Shown here: positions 37,008 to 46,244 of the stretch, piece after piece | How positions within the stretch are numbered: position 1 is the first letter of the stretch | Layout: every line of letters starts with the position of its first letter | Assembly (NCBI RefSeq): GCF_022419185.1 | Contig: NZ_JAJOZK010000006.1 | Coordinates: 102,900 to 166,899, forward strand | Source: Thermomonas flagellata | GTDB taxonomy: Bacteria > Pseudomonadota > Gammaproteobacteria > Xanthomonadales > Xanthomonadaceae | Reading direction: 5' to 3' | Length of the DNA: 64,000 nucleotides | Notes under the pieces: generated by a model | Seen by the model: only the letters and a program-made list of their open reading frames with translations | What the model was told of the DNA's origin: nothing | The model's database searches: none | Program-made: the position numbers and the translations under genes

Positions 37008-37403
37008 ATGACCTCCCCAGCCCTCAGCGCCGCCGACCTGGTCGCCGAAGCCCGGGCGGCCATCCGCGAAGTCGCCCCAGCCGAGTTTGCCGCGAATCCG
37101 GGTAATGCGGTGGTGATCGACGTGCGTGAGCCGGCCGAGTTCGCGACCGGCCACCTGCCGGGCGCGGTCAACATCCCGCGCGGGGTGCTGGAGTTCCAGG
37201 TGGACGCGCATCCGGCGGTGGCCTACGTGAGCGACCCGGCGCTGTCGCACAAGGACCGCCCGCTGCTGCTGGTCTGCCGCACCGGCGGGCGCGCCGCGCT
37301 GTCCGCGCGCAATCTGCAGCGGATGGGCTACACCGACGTGCGCTCGCTGGCCGGCGGGGTCGAGGCCTGGGGCCAAGCCGGGCTGCCGCTTGTGGTGCGC
37401 TGA
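37008..37403 (+). CDS. Rhodanese-like sulfurtransferase
   Basis: A 131-aa single-domain rhodanese. The persulfide-carrying Cys is in LLVCRTGGRAAL, with the six-residue active loop CRTGGR. VVIDVREPAEFATGHLPGA is the other family motif. It would move sulfane sulfur between SQR, thiols and the persulfide dioxygenase. ATG 37008 follows AAGGAGC (36994-37000); a GTG at 36981 in frame lies inside the promoter and is rejected. The ArsR gene begins 5 bp after it. Confidence 0.92.
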   Translation: MTSPALSAADLVAEARAAIREVAPAEFAANPGNAVVIDVREPAEFATGHLPGAVNIPRGVLEFQVDAHPAVAYVSDPALSHKDRPLLLVCRTGGRAALSARNLQRMGYTDVRSLAGGVEAWGQAGLPLVVR

Positions 37404-37408
37404 CGGCC

Positions 37409-37771
37409 ATGGCCCGCTCGCGCCTGCTCGCGCAGCTGGATGCGGAGGCGATGCGCGCGCATGCCGCCGACGCGACCCGCCTGCTCAAGGCCCTGGCCAA
37501 CGACAAGCGGCTGATGCTGCTGTGCATGCTGGTCGAGGGCGAAAGTTCGGTCGGCGAGCTCAACGCCCGCCTCGACCTCAGCCAGTCGGCGCTGTCGCAG
37601 CACCTGGCGGTGCTGCGCGAGGACGGCCTGGTCACCACCCGCCGCGAGGCGCAGACCATCTACTACTCGCTGGCGCCCGGCCCGGCCGAGCGCATCATCG
37701 CCACCCTCCACCAGATCTACTGCGGCAACGGCACCCCCCTCTGCGATCCCGGCAAGGAGCATTCCCCATGA
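37409..37771 (+). CDS. ArsR-family persulfide sensor, BigR/SqrR type
   Basis: A 120-aa winged-helix repressor. The DNA-recognition helix is SQSALSQHLAVLRE. Cys39 (LMLLCMLVEG) and Cys105 (HQIYCGNG) are 66 residues apart, the same spacing as the redox pair of BigR; a third Cys is at 112. In BigR/SqrR these cysteines form a tetrasulfide with persulfides and the protein leaves DNA. It probably represses both arms from the 94-bp intergenic region. Its stop overlaps the persulfide dioxygenase start (ATGA). Confidence 0.88.
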   Translation: MARSRLLAQLDAEAMRAHAADATRLLKALANDKRLMLLCMLVEGESSVGELNARLDLSQSALSQHLAVLREDGLVTTRREAQTIYYSLAPGPAERIIATLHQIYCGNGTPLCDPGKEHSP

Positions 37772-38643
37772 GCAAGCTGCACATCGAACCGTTCTTCCAC
37801 GCCGGCACCGGCACCTGGACCTACGTCGTGCACCGCGGCGGCGACGCGGTGGTGATCGACCCGGTGCTGGACTACGACCCCAAGTCCGGCCGCATCGGCA
37901 CCGAGAGCGTGCGTGCGGTCCAGCAGTATCTGCAGGACAACGGGGTGACCCTGCGCCGGGTGCTGGAGACGCATGCCCACGCCGACCATTTGACCTCGGC
38001 CCAGATCCTGCATGCCGCCACCGGCGCACCGGTCGGGATCGGCACCGGCATCCGCAAGGTGCAGGCGCATTTCGCCGGCGTGTTCGGGCTGGATCCGCAG
38101 GACCCCGCCCTGCAGGAGGCGTTCGACGCCACCTTCAGCGACGGCGACCGGATCGAGGCCGGCAACCTGCACTTCGAAGTGATGGCCACCCCGGGCCACA
38201 CCTCCGACAGCCTGAGCTACCGGATCGAGGACAACGTGTTCGTGGGCGACACCCTGTTCGCACCAGACGTGGGCTGCGCCCGCTGCGACTTCCCCGGCGG
38301 CGACGCCAGCATGCTGTACGACAGCATCCAGCGCTTCTACGCGCTGCCGGACGCGACCGTGCTGTGGCTCTGCCACGACTACCCGCCGAACGGCCGGCCG
38401 CCGCGCGCCAGCGTGACCGTCGGCGAGAGCAAGGCCGCCAACGTGATGCTCGACGGCAATACCAGCCGCGAGGACTTCATCGCCCGCCGCCGCGCGCGCG
38501 ACGCCCAGCTGGCAGCGCCGGTGCTGCTGTACCCCTCGCTGCAGGTCAACATCCGCGGCGGCCACCTGCCGCCGGCGCAGGCCAACGGCCGCCGCTACCT
38601 GAGCACGCCGCTGCAGGGCGAGATCCCGGCCGCGCTCGGCTGA
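37768..38643 (+). CDS. Persulfide dioxygenase-like metallo-beta-lactamase protein (ETHE1/Blh)
   Basis: A 291-aa enzyme of the glyoxalase II/ETHE1 superfamily. The iron-ligand motif is THAHADHL, with further ligands in ATPGHTSDSLSY (His) and FVGDTLFAPDVGCARCDF (Asp), followed by FPGGDA, and the late LCHDYPPNGR (His). ETHE1 proteins oxidise glutathione persulfide to sulfite and glutathione. The Blh group seen beside BigR has this length. Together with SQR and rhodanese it forms a complete sulfide-to-sulfite path. Confidence 0.88.
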   Translation: MSKLHIEPFFHAGTGTWTYVVHRGGDAVVIDPVLDYDPKSGRIGTESVRAVQQYLQDNGVTLRRVLETHAHADHLTSAQILHAATGAPVGIGTGIRKVQAHFAGVFGLDPQDPALQEAFDATFSDGDRIEAGNLHFEVMATPGHTSDSLSYRIEDNVFVGDTLFAPDVGCARCDFPGGDASMLYDSIQRFYALPDATVLWLCHDYPPNGRPPRASVTVGESKAANVMLDGNTSREDFIARRRARDAQLAAPVLLYPSLQVNIRGGHLPPAQANGRRYLSTPLQGEIPAALG

Positions 38644-38697
38644 CGCCCCGCGGCCGGCGCGGGTGACGCCGCCGCGCCGGCCGCGCACAATGCGGGT

Positions 38698-40659
38698 ATG
38701 CCCGCGCCGACCGTTCGCCCGCTCCGCACCGATTCCCTCGAGGCCGCGGTCGCGGCCATGCTCGACCGCATCGACGGCGCGCTGAAGGTCGGCGCGCCGC
38801 TCGGCCTCGGCAAGCCGCACCGCCTGCTCAACGCGCTGTACGCGCGGGTCGCCGCCGACCCGAGCCGCCCGCTGCACCTGTACACCGCGCTCTCGCTCGA
38901 TCCGCCGCAGGGGCGCAGCCTGCTCGAACGGCGCTTCCTGGAGCCGCTGGTCGCGCGCCTGTACGGCCCGGACTTCCCGCGCCTGGCCTACGTCGAGGCG
39001 ATGAAGCGCGACGCCCTGCCCGCGCACATCGAGGTCGAGGAGTTCTACCTGCAGTCGGGGGCCCTGCTCGGCTCGACCCAGGCGCAGCGCCGCTATGCCA
39101 GCCTGAACTACACCCACGTCGCCCGCATCGTGGCCGAGCGCGGGGTCAACTGCATCGTGCAGAAAGTGGCGGCCAATCCCGACGGCAGCCGGCTGTCGCT
39201 GTCCTCCAACACCGACCTCACCTTCGACCTGGTGGATGCCGTCGCCGCGCGCGGCGCGCCGCGGCCGCTGCTGGTCGCCGAGATCGACCCGCAGCTGCCG
39301 TGGCTGGACGGCGGCGCCGCGGTGCCGGCCGACTGGTTCGACATCGTGGTGCAGCCGCCGCCGCCCTACCCGCCGCTGTTCGCGCTGCCGCGCGAGCCGG
39401 TCGGCGATGCCGAGCACGCCATCGGGCTGTACGCCAGCGCCCTGGTGCGCGACGGCGGCACCCTGCAGATCGGCATCGGCGCGCTGTCGGATGCGCTCTG
39501 CCATGCGCTGGTGCTGCGGCATACCGACAACGCCCGCTACCGCGCGGTGCTGCATGCGCTCGACCCGGACCTGCCCGCGCATCCGGCGGTGCGCGCCAGC
39601 GGCGGGCTGGAGCCATTCGCACAGGGGTTGTACGGCTGCAGCGAGATGATCAACGAGGGCTTCCGCCGGCTGGTGCAGACCGGGGTGCTGCGGCGCAAGG
39701 TGGTGGACGACGACGCCCTCAGCGCGCGCCTGGCCGCGGGCGCGGCGGATGCCGCGGACCTGGCGCGGCTGGAGCAGGAGGGCCAGTTCCTGCACGGCGC
39801 GTTCTATCTCGGCTCGCCGGAATTCTACGAGTGGCTGCGCACGCTCGATCCTGCGACCCGGCGCGCGCTCGACATGCGCCGGGTGAGCGCGGTCAACGAG
39901 CTGTACGGCGGCCACGAGCTGCGCGAGCGCGCGCAGCGGCGCGAGGCGCGCTTCTTCAACACCTGCATGATGGCCACCGCGCTCGGCGCGGCGGTGTCCG
40001 ACGCGCTCGAGGACGGGCGCGTGGTGTCCGGGGTCGGCGGCCAGTACAACTTCGTGGCGATGGCGCATGCGCTGGCGGACGCCCGCTCGGTCCTGCTGCT
40101 GCGCGCCGCGCGCGGGCACGGCGGCGGGCGCCGCTCCAACATCCGCTGGAGCTACGGGCACACCACGATCCCGCGCCACCTGCGCGATGTCTACGTGAGC
40201 GAGTACGGGATCGCCGACCTGCGCGGACAGGCGGACGAGGACTGCATCGTGGCGATGGCGGCGATCGCCGAGGCGCCCGCCCAAGCCGGGTTGCTGGCCA
40301 CCGCGCGCAGGCACGGCAAGCTGCGCGGCGAGTTCCGGCCGCCGGCGCGCTGGGCGCGCAACACCCCGGACGACCTCGCGCGCCGGCTGGCGCCGTTCCG
40401 CCGCGACGGCACCCTGCCGGACTATCCGCTCGGCAGCGACTTCACCCCGGTCGAGCAGCGCCTGGTGAAGGCGCTGGGCTGGCTGCAGGCGCACACCGGG
40501 GACCGCCGCGCGACCCTGCGCAGCGTGCTCGCCGCGCTCGCCGCGGGCCGCACGGGCGACACCGAGGCGCTCGAGCGCATGCAGCTGCAGGCCCCGCGTG
40601 GCATCGGCGAACGGCTGTACGCACGGCTGCTGGCGCTGGCCCTGCGCCGCACCGCCTGA
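38698..40659 (+). CDS. Acetyl-CoA hydrolase/transferase family protein
   Basis: A 653-aa class I CoA-transferase-like enzyme. The N-terminal part contains GAPLGLGKPHRLLNALYARV. The conserved C-terminal domain has GGTLQIGIGALSDALCHAL, GLYGCSEMINEGFRRL and SGVGGQYNFVAMAHAL. Most relatives hydrolyse acetyl-CoA or transfer its CoA to succinate or butyrate; this long variant is widespread in xanthomonads and its acyl substrate is unknown. The gene is alone on its strand, 54 bp after the persulfide dioxygenase. Confidence 0.82.
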   Translation: MPAPTVRPLRTDSLEAAVAAMLDRIDGALKVGAPLGLGKPHRLLNALYARVAADPSRPLHLYTALSLDPPQGRSLLERRFLEPLVARLYGPDFPRLAYVEAMKRDALPAHIEVEEFYLQSGALLGSTQAQRRYASLNYTHVARIVAERGVNCIVQKVAANPDGSRLSLSSNTDLTFDLVDAVAARGAPRPLLVAEIDPQLPWLDGGAAVPADWFDIVVQPPPPYPPLFALPREPVGDAEHAIGLYASALVRDGGTLQIGIGALSDALCHALVLRHTDNARYRAVLHALDPDLPAHPAVRASGGLEPFAQGLYGCSEMINEGFRRLVQTGVLRRKVVDDDALSARLAAGAADAADLARLEQEGQFLHGAFYLGSPEFYEWLRTLDPATRRALDMRRVSAVNELYGGHELRERAQRREARFFNTCMMATALGAAVSDALEDGRVVSGVGGQYNFVAMAHALADARSVLLLRAARGHGGGRRSNIRWSYGHTTIPRHLRDVYVSEYGIADLRGQADEDCIVAMAAIAEAPAQAGLLATARRHGKLRGEFRPPARWARNTPDDLARRLAPFRRDGTLPDYPLGSDFTPVEQRLVKALGWLQAHTGDRRATLRSVLAALAAGRTGDTEALERMQLQAPRGIGERLYARLLALALRRTA

Positions 40660-40665
40660 GCTGCA

Positions 40666-41136
40666 TCAGTGCGCGCCGGCCCCCAGTGCGCGCACCTGGA
40701 AGGTGGTCTTGACCGCACCGGCGTCGCGGAAGCGCAGGGTGGCCTCGAAGCGCTCACCTTCCTTCAGCGGCTGGCGCGGCTGGATGAACATCAGGTGGTA
40801 GCCACCGGGCGCGAGCACGACCTTGCCACCGGCCGGGACCGGCAGGCCATCGCGCAGCTCGCGCATACGCATCATGCCGCCCTCCTGCTTCATCTCGTGC
40901 ACTTCCACCTTCTCCGCGATCGGGCTGCTCGCCCCGAGCAGCACGTCCGCGCGCGGCCCCGGGTTGACGATGGTCAAGAAGCCGCCGGCCACCGGCGCGC
41001 CGGGCGGGGTGGCACGCGACCACGCGTCCTCGACCCGCAGCCGGTCCTTGCCGGCGGCTACGGCCGTGAACGCGCATCCGAGCAGCGCCGCCGCCGCGGC
41101 GGTGCGCAGGAGAGAGGGCTTGAACGCAGGCAGCAT
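40666..41136 (-). CDS. Periplasmic copper chaperone PCu(A)C
   Basis: A 156-aa exported protein, signal peptide about 1-28. The Cu(I)-binding motif H(M)-x10-M-x21-H-x-M is visible: VEVHEMKQEGGMMRM, then YHLMFIQP. The fold is a cupredoxin-like barrel. PCu(A)C delivers copper to cytochrome c oxidase or is part of general copper handling. WSRATPPGAPVAGGFLTI is a conserved family strand. It follows tkt on the same strand after 26 bp, with no clear link. Confidence 0.9.
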   Translation of the reverse strand: MLPAFKPSLLRTAAAAALLGCAFTAVAAGKDRLRVEDAWSRATPPGAPVAGGFLTIVNPGPRADVLLGASSPIAEKVEVHEMKQEGGMMRMRELRDGLPVPAGGKVVLAPGGYHLMFIQPRQPLKEGERFEATLRFRDAGAVKTTFQVRALGAGAH

Positions 41137-41162
41137 GGGATGTCTCCGTGGGAGGAAAGGAC

Positions 41163-43157
41163 TCAGCCGGCCGCCAGCGCGCGCGCGGCGGCGACCACAT
41201 GGGCGACGGTCAGGCCGAAATGCGGGAACAGCTGCTCGGCCGGTGCGCTGGCGCCGAAGCTGTCGATCCCGACCACCGCGCCGTCAAGCCCGACGTATTG
41301 GCGCCAGAAGCCGGTGACACCGGCCTCGACCGCCACCCGCCGGCGGCAGGCGGCCGGCAGCACCGCCTCGCGATAGGCGGCGTCCTGGCGCTCGAACACG
41401 CTGGTGCAGGGCATCGACACCACCCGCACATCCGGGCCGAGTTCGGCGGCCGCCGCCATCGCCAGCGCGACCTCGCTGCCGGTCGCGATCAGGATCAGCG
41501 CGGGCGCGCCGACGCTGTCGCGCAGCACGTAGCCGCCGCGCGCGATCGCCGCCACTTGCGCCGCGTCGCGCGGCTGGTGCGGCAGTGCCTGGCGGCTGAA
41601 CACCAGGCACGACGGGCCGTCGGCACGCGCGATCGCGCACTTCCAGGCCACTGCCGATTCCACCGCGTCGCACGGCCGCCACACGTCGTTGTGCGGGATG
41701 TAGCGCAGGCTGGCCAGGTGCTCGACCGGCTGGTGGGTGGGGCCGTCCTCGCCGAGGCCGATCGAGTCGTGGGTGTAGACGTGGATCACGCGCTGGCCCA
41801 TCAGCGCGCTCATGCGCACCGCGTTGCGCGCATAGTCGGAGAACACCAGGAAGGTCGCGTCGAACGGCAAAAAGCCGCCATGCAGGGCCAGCCCGTTGCT
41901 GATCGCGCTCATCCCGAACTCGCGCACGCCGGCATAGATGTAGTTGGCATCCGGCGCGTCGCTGGCCACGCTCACGCTGCCCTTCCACAGGGTCAGGTTG
42001 GAATGGGCGAGGTCGGCCGAGCCACCGATCAGCTCCGGCAGCAGCGGCGCATAGGCGGCGATCGCGTTCTGCGAGGCCTTGCGGCTGGCGATCGCCGGCC
42101 CCTCCTGTTGGGTGCGGGCGATGAAGGCCTCGGCCGCGGCGAGGAAGCCGTCGGGCAGTTCGCCGCGGATGCGCCGCGCGAACTCCGCCGCCAGCTCCGG
42201 ATGCGCCGCGCGGTAGGCCGCGAAGCGCTGCTCCCACTCGGCCTGCAACCCGGCCAGGTCGCGCCGCCGCCAGCCGGCGTAGATCTCCGCCGGGATCTCG
42301 AACGGCGGATACGGCCAGCCCAGCGCCGCACGGGTGGCCTGCACCTCGTCCGCCCCGAGCGGGGCGCCGTGCACCGATTCCTTGCCGGCCTTGTGCGGCG
42401 AGCCGTAGCCGATGGTGGTGCGGCAGCAGATCAGCACCGGGCGGTCGGCCGAGCGCAGGGCGGTGTCGATCGCGGTGCGGATCTCCTGCGGGTCGTGCCC
42501 GTCCACCCCGCGGATCACCTGCCAGCCGTAGGCCTCGAACCGCGCGGGCGTATCGTCGGTGAACCAGCCGGCCACATCGCCGTCGATCGAGATGCGGTTG
42601 TCGTCCCAGAACGCGACCAGCTTGTGCAGCCCCCACGTGCCGGCCAGCGAAGCGGCCTCGTGGCTGATGCCTTCCATCAGGCAGCCGTCGCCCAGGAACA
42701 CCCAGGTGCGGTGGTCCACGATCGTATGCCCGTCGCGGTTGTAGCGCTGCGCCAGCAGCTTCTCCGCCAGCGCCATCCCGACCGCGTTGGCCAGACCCTG
42801 GCCGAGCGGGCCGGTCGTCGTCTCGACGCCCGGGGTCAGGTGGTTCTCCGGGTGGCCGGGCGTGCGGCTGCCGAGCTGGCGGAAGCGCTTGAGCTCTTCG
42901 ATCGGCAGGTCGTAGCCGGTCAGGTGCAGCAGGGCGTACTGCAGCATCGAGCCGTGCCCGTTGGACAGCACGAAGCGGTCCCGGTCCGGCCAGTGCGGAT
43001 CGGCCGGGTTGTGGCGCAGCACGTCGTTCCACAGCACCTCGGCGATGTCGGCCATGCCCATCGGCATGCCCGGATGCCCGGAGTTGGCGGCCTGCACGGC
43101 ATCGATGGCGAGGAAGCGGATGGCGTTGGCGAGCTCGCGACGCGTCGGCATGGGCAT
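41163..43157 (-). CDS. tkt: Transketolase
   Basis: A 664-aa thiamine-diphosphate enzyme of the pentose-phosphate and Calvin-type reactions. The TPP/Mg motif is [20 protein letters not shown], then [26 protein letters not shown] and the C-terminal [17 protein letters not shown] are family motifs. Catalytic His are in [10 protein letters not shown] and [20 protein letters not shown] 43157 ([14 protein letters not shown]) is the family-like start; the open frame extends 56 codons further without similarity. Upstream lies a 246-bp stretch without a recognised feature, then the defence island. Confidence 0.95.
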   Translation of the reverse strand: MPMPTRRELANAIRFLAIDAVQAANSGHPGMPMGMADIAEVLWNDVLRHNPADPHWPDRDRFVLSNGHGSMLQYALLHLTGYDLPIEELKRFRQLGSRTPGHPENHLTPGVETTTGPLGQGLANAVGMALAEKLLAQRYNRDGHTIVDHRTWVFLGDGCLMEGISHEAASLAGTWGLHKLVAFWDDNRISIDGDVAGWFTDDTPARFEAYGWQVIRGVDGHDPQEIRTAIDTALRSADRPVLICCRTTIGYGSPHKAGKESVHGAPLGADEVQATRAALGWPYPPFEIPAEIYAGWRRRDLAGLQAEWEQRFAAYRAAHPELAAEFARRIRGELPDGFLAAAEAFIARTQQEGPAIASRKASQNAIAAYAPLLPELIGGSADLAHSNLTLWKGSVSVASDAPDANYIYAGVREFGMSAISNGLALHGGFLPFDATFLVFSDYARNAVRMSALMGQRVIHVYTHDSIGLGEDGPTHQPVEHLASLRYIPHNDVWRPCDAVESAVAWKCAIARADGPSCLVFSRQALPHQPRDAAQVAAIARGGYVLRDSVGAPALILIATGSEVALAMAAAAELGPDVRVVSMPCTSVFERQDAAYREAVLPAACRRRVAVEAGVTGFWRQYVGLDGAVVGIDSFGASAPAEQLFPHFGLTVAHVVAAARALAAG

Positions 43158-43403
43158 GGCAGGACGGTTCGTGGGGAAGGCGCCATTGTCCACCATCGCC
43201 CGTCGCGGTGCGCATCGGTTGCCGTCAGCAACCGGCAGGGCCGCATTGCATGGCACGGCGACCGGAAGCTGCGCTCCGATGCGGTCCGGCGGCATTGCGG
43301 AGCCGGTAAGCAAGGCGGAGCGCATGGCGCAGGCGTGGGCGCGGCGGCCGCGGGCTATCGAGGGACCGACGGCTTCGCCATGCCGGACTTGCCGACAAGA
43401 TGA

Positions 43404-44471
43404 TCAGGGCGGCTGATCGAACTCTTGGCCGCGCGCAGCCAGCACGATCGAACGATCATCCAGCGTCGTGCGTTCCCACATGGCCGGCTCGTGATAGGCC
43501 GCTGCGATCCGGTCCGGACCGAGTGACTGGCGGGCCAGTTCACCAAACCATGTACCCATTCGCGCTGCAACCCGGCTCCCGTCATGCGCGACGAGCCTTT
43601 CTGCGCCGCCATCGCTCATCAACGCCAGGCCATGGATCTCTGCGCTGGGCAGCAGCCCGAACTGCACATCGTTCGGGCCTGCCGTATCGACGAAGCTGGT
43701 CTGGTTGGCGAATTCTCCTTTGGCTTTGGCGCTGCTGGCAAGCACCTGCAAGCCGCCGGCGGACTCTGCGACGATCGCGCCATCGCCTACCTGCCACCAG
43801 AACACCTGCATAGTGCCCATCACCGCGAGCGACAGCGTGGCGCGAACATCCTCAATGCGACGCTTGTCTGCATCGGCGAGGTCTTCGATCAGGCCCCTGG
43901 CGTGGGCCAGGAGCCTGCACGACCATAGGCCAGCCTGCTCCTTCGCATCGCCCGAGGCATCATCGAGCCAGGCGCAGAGTTCATCCTCCAGGCTCATGAG
44001 GAATCGGCTCATTCCGCGCACCAGTTCGGTGGCTCCGCGCTCGCTGACGGCGGCCGAGCCGGCACCATCGCTCAGCGCCAGGATCGGGCGCACCGTATTG
44101 CGCCAGGCCACTGCATCCTGGCAGGGCAAACCAGCGCGGTAATGCGCCAGCCCCGTCACCGCGGCACCGCAAACCCGCCAAGCCGACAGCGCCACCGATT
44201 GCGGCATGGCGGGCACGGCGGACGCGTGCACAGGCGCTGGCGCAGGCACACCTGCGGGTGCAGATGCTGGCAAGGTAAGTGCGTCGCGTGGGTGTTCCGC
44301 ATCCGACGATAGGGAGACAGGAGCAGGAGGCTGCCCTGGGCTCGGGGACGCAGCGACGGAACCAGGGGCAGCAGGCGGAATACAGCGCGGACTCGCGTCG
44401 CGCCCCGAGTCATGCCGGTTGGGGTCATGGCGTCTCTGCGCACGCGGATCGGAACAGCGGCGTCGTGCCAT
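43404..44471 (-). CDS. PP2C-like protein phosphatase (TerY-P triad)
   Basis: A 355-aa protein. Residues 1-95 are Pro/Ala/Arg-rich and probably disordered. The rest is a PP2C-type metal-dependent Ser/Thr phosphatase: PILALSDGAGSAAVSERGA with the first metal Asp, a middle strand ATLSLAVM, VFWWQVGDGAIVAE, LALMSDGGAERL with an Asp, and TTLDDRSIVLAA with the final Asp. It is the last gene of the four-gene operon and starts 1 bp after the vWA stop. In TerY-P triads the phosphatase is expected to counter the kinase encoded beside it. Its substrate is unknown. Confidence 0.8.
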   Translation of the reverse strand: MARRRCSDPRAQRRHDPNRHDSGRDASPRCIPPAAPGSVAASPSPGQPPAPVSLSSDAEHPRDALTLPASAPAGVPAPAPVHASAVPAMPQSVALSAWRVCGAAVTGLAHYRAGLPCQDAVAWRNTVRPILALSDGAGSAAVSERGATELVRGMSRFLMSLEDELCAWLDDASGDAKEQAGLWSCRLLAHARGLIEDLADADKRRIEDVRATLSLAVMGTMQVFWWQVGDGAIVAESAGGLQVLASSAKAKGEFANQTSFVDTAGPNDVQFGLLPSAEIHGLALMSDGGAERLVAHDGSRVAARMGTWFGELARQSLGPDRIAAAYHEPAMWERTTLDDRSIVLAARGQEFDQPP

Positions 44472-44472
44472 G

Positions 44473-45189
44473 TCAGACGCTCCCCCAGGAATCGATCGGC
44501 GGCAGCTGCACGGAGGCGTCGGAGGACGTACTGGCCGAAACCCGGGCCATGGACGCTGATAGCCACTGGAACAGCTCGCGGAACTTCAGCCCGTCGAGCG
44601 CTATTGCGGGTTTGCTGGAAAACGCCGACAGCACGTTCAGATCCGCGCCGCTGACCCCGACCGGCAGGCTGACGAGCTTACGGTTGGCCGACAGCTCGCG
44701 GGCGCGCTGGGCGGCATCCTGCCAGTGGTCGGTCGGTGCGCCGTCGCTGATGATCACCAGCCACGGCTGGTAGTAGGGCACGCCGGCGTTGCGATACTGC
44801 GCCTTGCGGGCTTCGAGACGATTCAGCGCCTGGCGGGTGGCTTCGCCCAGCGGGGTGTCGCCCGAAGCGCTCATCGGCGCAATGCCGGCAATCTGCTCGA
44901 CCCCGGTGAAATCGAGCAGGCAGTCGACTACGCCTCCAGCGGTGAAAACCGCCAGATCCACCGACCAGCGGGCCAGGTCGTCGCGCTTGACATCTTCGAT
45001 GAAAAGCTGCGCGCCGGCGTGAAGCTGCCCGATGGGCTCGCCGCGCATCGAGCCGGAGGTGTCGAGCACCAGCGCCACGGGGCAGCGAGGAGAAGGGTTG
45101 TCGATGAGGTCGTTCGAGGTGGCTGACATGGCATTCTCCGGGTTGGGTTTGTCGAAACGGAAAAGATCGGCGAGCGAAGAGAGCAACAT
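44473..45189 (-). CDS. TerY-like von Willebrand factor A domain protein
   Basis: A 238-aa protein with one vWA domain from about residue 37. The metal site (MIDAS) has the DxSxS motif in LVLDTSGSMRGEP, a Thr in SGDTPLGEA and an Asp in VIISDGAPTDHW. Such TerY-type domains bind protein partners through a metal ion. ATG 45189 is preferred to 45132 because AGGAGA lies just upstream. It is third in the operon, 10 bp after the kinase and 1 bp before the phosphatase, giving the vWA-kinase-PP2C triad known from tellurite-resistance-type and phage-defence neighbourhoods. Confidence 0.85.
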   Translation of the reverse strand: MLLSSLADLFRFDKPNPENAMSATSNDLIDNPSPRCPVALVLDTSGSMRGEPIGQLHAGAQLFIEDVKRDDLARWSVDLAVFTAGGVVDCLLDFTGVEQIAGIAPMSASGDTPLGEATRQALNRLEARKAQYRNAGVPYYQPWLVIISDGAPTDHWQDAAQRARELSANRKLVSLPVGVSGADLNVLSAFSSKPAIALDGLKFRELFQWLSASMARVSASTSSDASVQLPPIDSWGSV

Positions 45190-45199
45190 GGGAATCTCC

Positions 45200-46207
45200 T
45201 CAAGCCGAAAGGGGCTGAGGGGCGGACTGGCTGCCGCGGTAATCGGATTTTTTGGGCGCGGGGGGCTTGATTTCCGCAGCGTGCCAGCCGCGCGTGATTT
45301 CCCGCTGGTAGAGGCTGAGCAACTGAATCCACTCGGGAACGGTGGTGCGCTCGGTCGGGTCGCGGCTGCCGTCGCGGAAGGTGCGAACGAACTGCTCCTT
45401 GAGCCTGAACGGCAGATGGCTCCAGATGTTGAACCATGCCCCCTTGGGGATGCCGCCTCCGCCGATGCCGTAGGGGAAATGACCCTGGCGGATGTTTGCC
45501 ACCGGGCTTTCACCGCCAACCACGTCGAAAGGATGGCGTCCGAGCATCAGCACCTTGAAAATCAGGATCGCCAGCGAGAACTGCTCGCTCTCCAGCGTGC
45601 GATGCGTCCGGGCGAGGTCTTTACCTAGCAACTCCGGCGGCAGCATTTCGGGCGCGGCCACCGGGCAATGGAAGGTCCGCCCCGCTGCCTGCACCTGCCA
45701 GCTGTCGCAGTCGATCAGCGTCACTTCCCGGCCGTCTGGCTGGCAAAGGAAATTGGCCGGATTGTAGTCGCCCAGCCGCACACCGGCCGCGTGCAATTCC
45801 TGCATGGTGCTCAGCAAGTTCAGCAGGTAGGCCAGCAGCGCCGGCCGGTCCAGGTCGGGGAAGTGCTCGTGGTAAGCCATGGCGTGGGCCAGCACGGTCA
45901 TGCGCACCCCTGCGGCCTTTTTCATCGCGTAGCCGCGCCATTGCTTGCGCTCATCGAACACCGAAAACCTCGGCCAGGTCATTCTGGAGTGCTGCTTGAA
46001 GCCAGCCAACGCCGGGTCGGTGCACATGGCCTCGATTTTGGCGCGCAGGCTGTTGCGGCGCTTGTCCAGCACCTGCGGGTGATAGAGCTTGACCACCACG
46101 CTCGGGTACTGCGGCACCTCATACACCGCCGCTTCGCCGCCCTGAGCCAGAGGCGAATCAGACAGGCGGACGGCCTCGCCGTGAAGAGTTTGAACGATCG
46201 TTCTCAT
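45200..46207 (-). CDS. Protein kinase-like protein of the TerY-P triad
   Basis: A 335-aa kinase-fold protein. The N-lobe has a Gly-rich loop AQGGEAAVYEV and the ATP Lys in VVVKLYH. The catalytic loop reads GVRLGDYNPANFLC in place of HRDxxxxN, so the His-Arg pair is replaced by Leu-Gly but the catalytic Asp and Asn remain. The metal loop is LIDCDSWQV in place of DFG. These changes are normal for TerY-P triad kinases. A C-terminal tail of 60 residues (DPTERTTVPEWIQLLSLYQR onward, basic at the end) is less conserved. ATG 46207 follows a GGGGGAAAA region. It is 37 bp after the 281-aa gene. Confidence 0.85.
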   Translation of the reverse strand: MRTIVQTLHGEAVRLSDSPLAQGGEAAVYEVPQYPSVVVKLYHPQVLDKRRNSLRAKIEAMCTDPALAGFKQHSRMTWPRFSVFDERKQWRGYAMKKAAGVRMTVLAHAMAYHEHFPDLDRPALLAYLLNLLSTMQELHAAGVRLGDYNPANFLCQPDGREVTLIDCDSWQVQAAGRTFHCPVAAPEMLPPELLGKDLARTHRTLESEQFSLAILIFKVLMLGRHPFDVVGGESPVANIRQGHFPYGIGGGGIPKGAWFNIWSHLPFRLKEQFVRTFRDGSRDPTERTTVPEWIQLLSLYQREITRGWHAAEIKPPAPKKSDYRGSQSAPQPLSA

Positions 46208-46244
46208 GGATTTTCCCCCTGTGTGTTCGGATCGGGTGCGCGCC

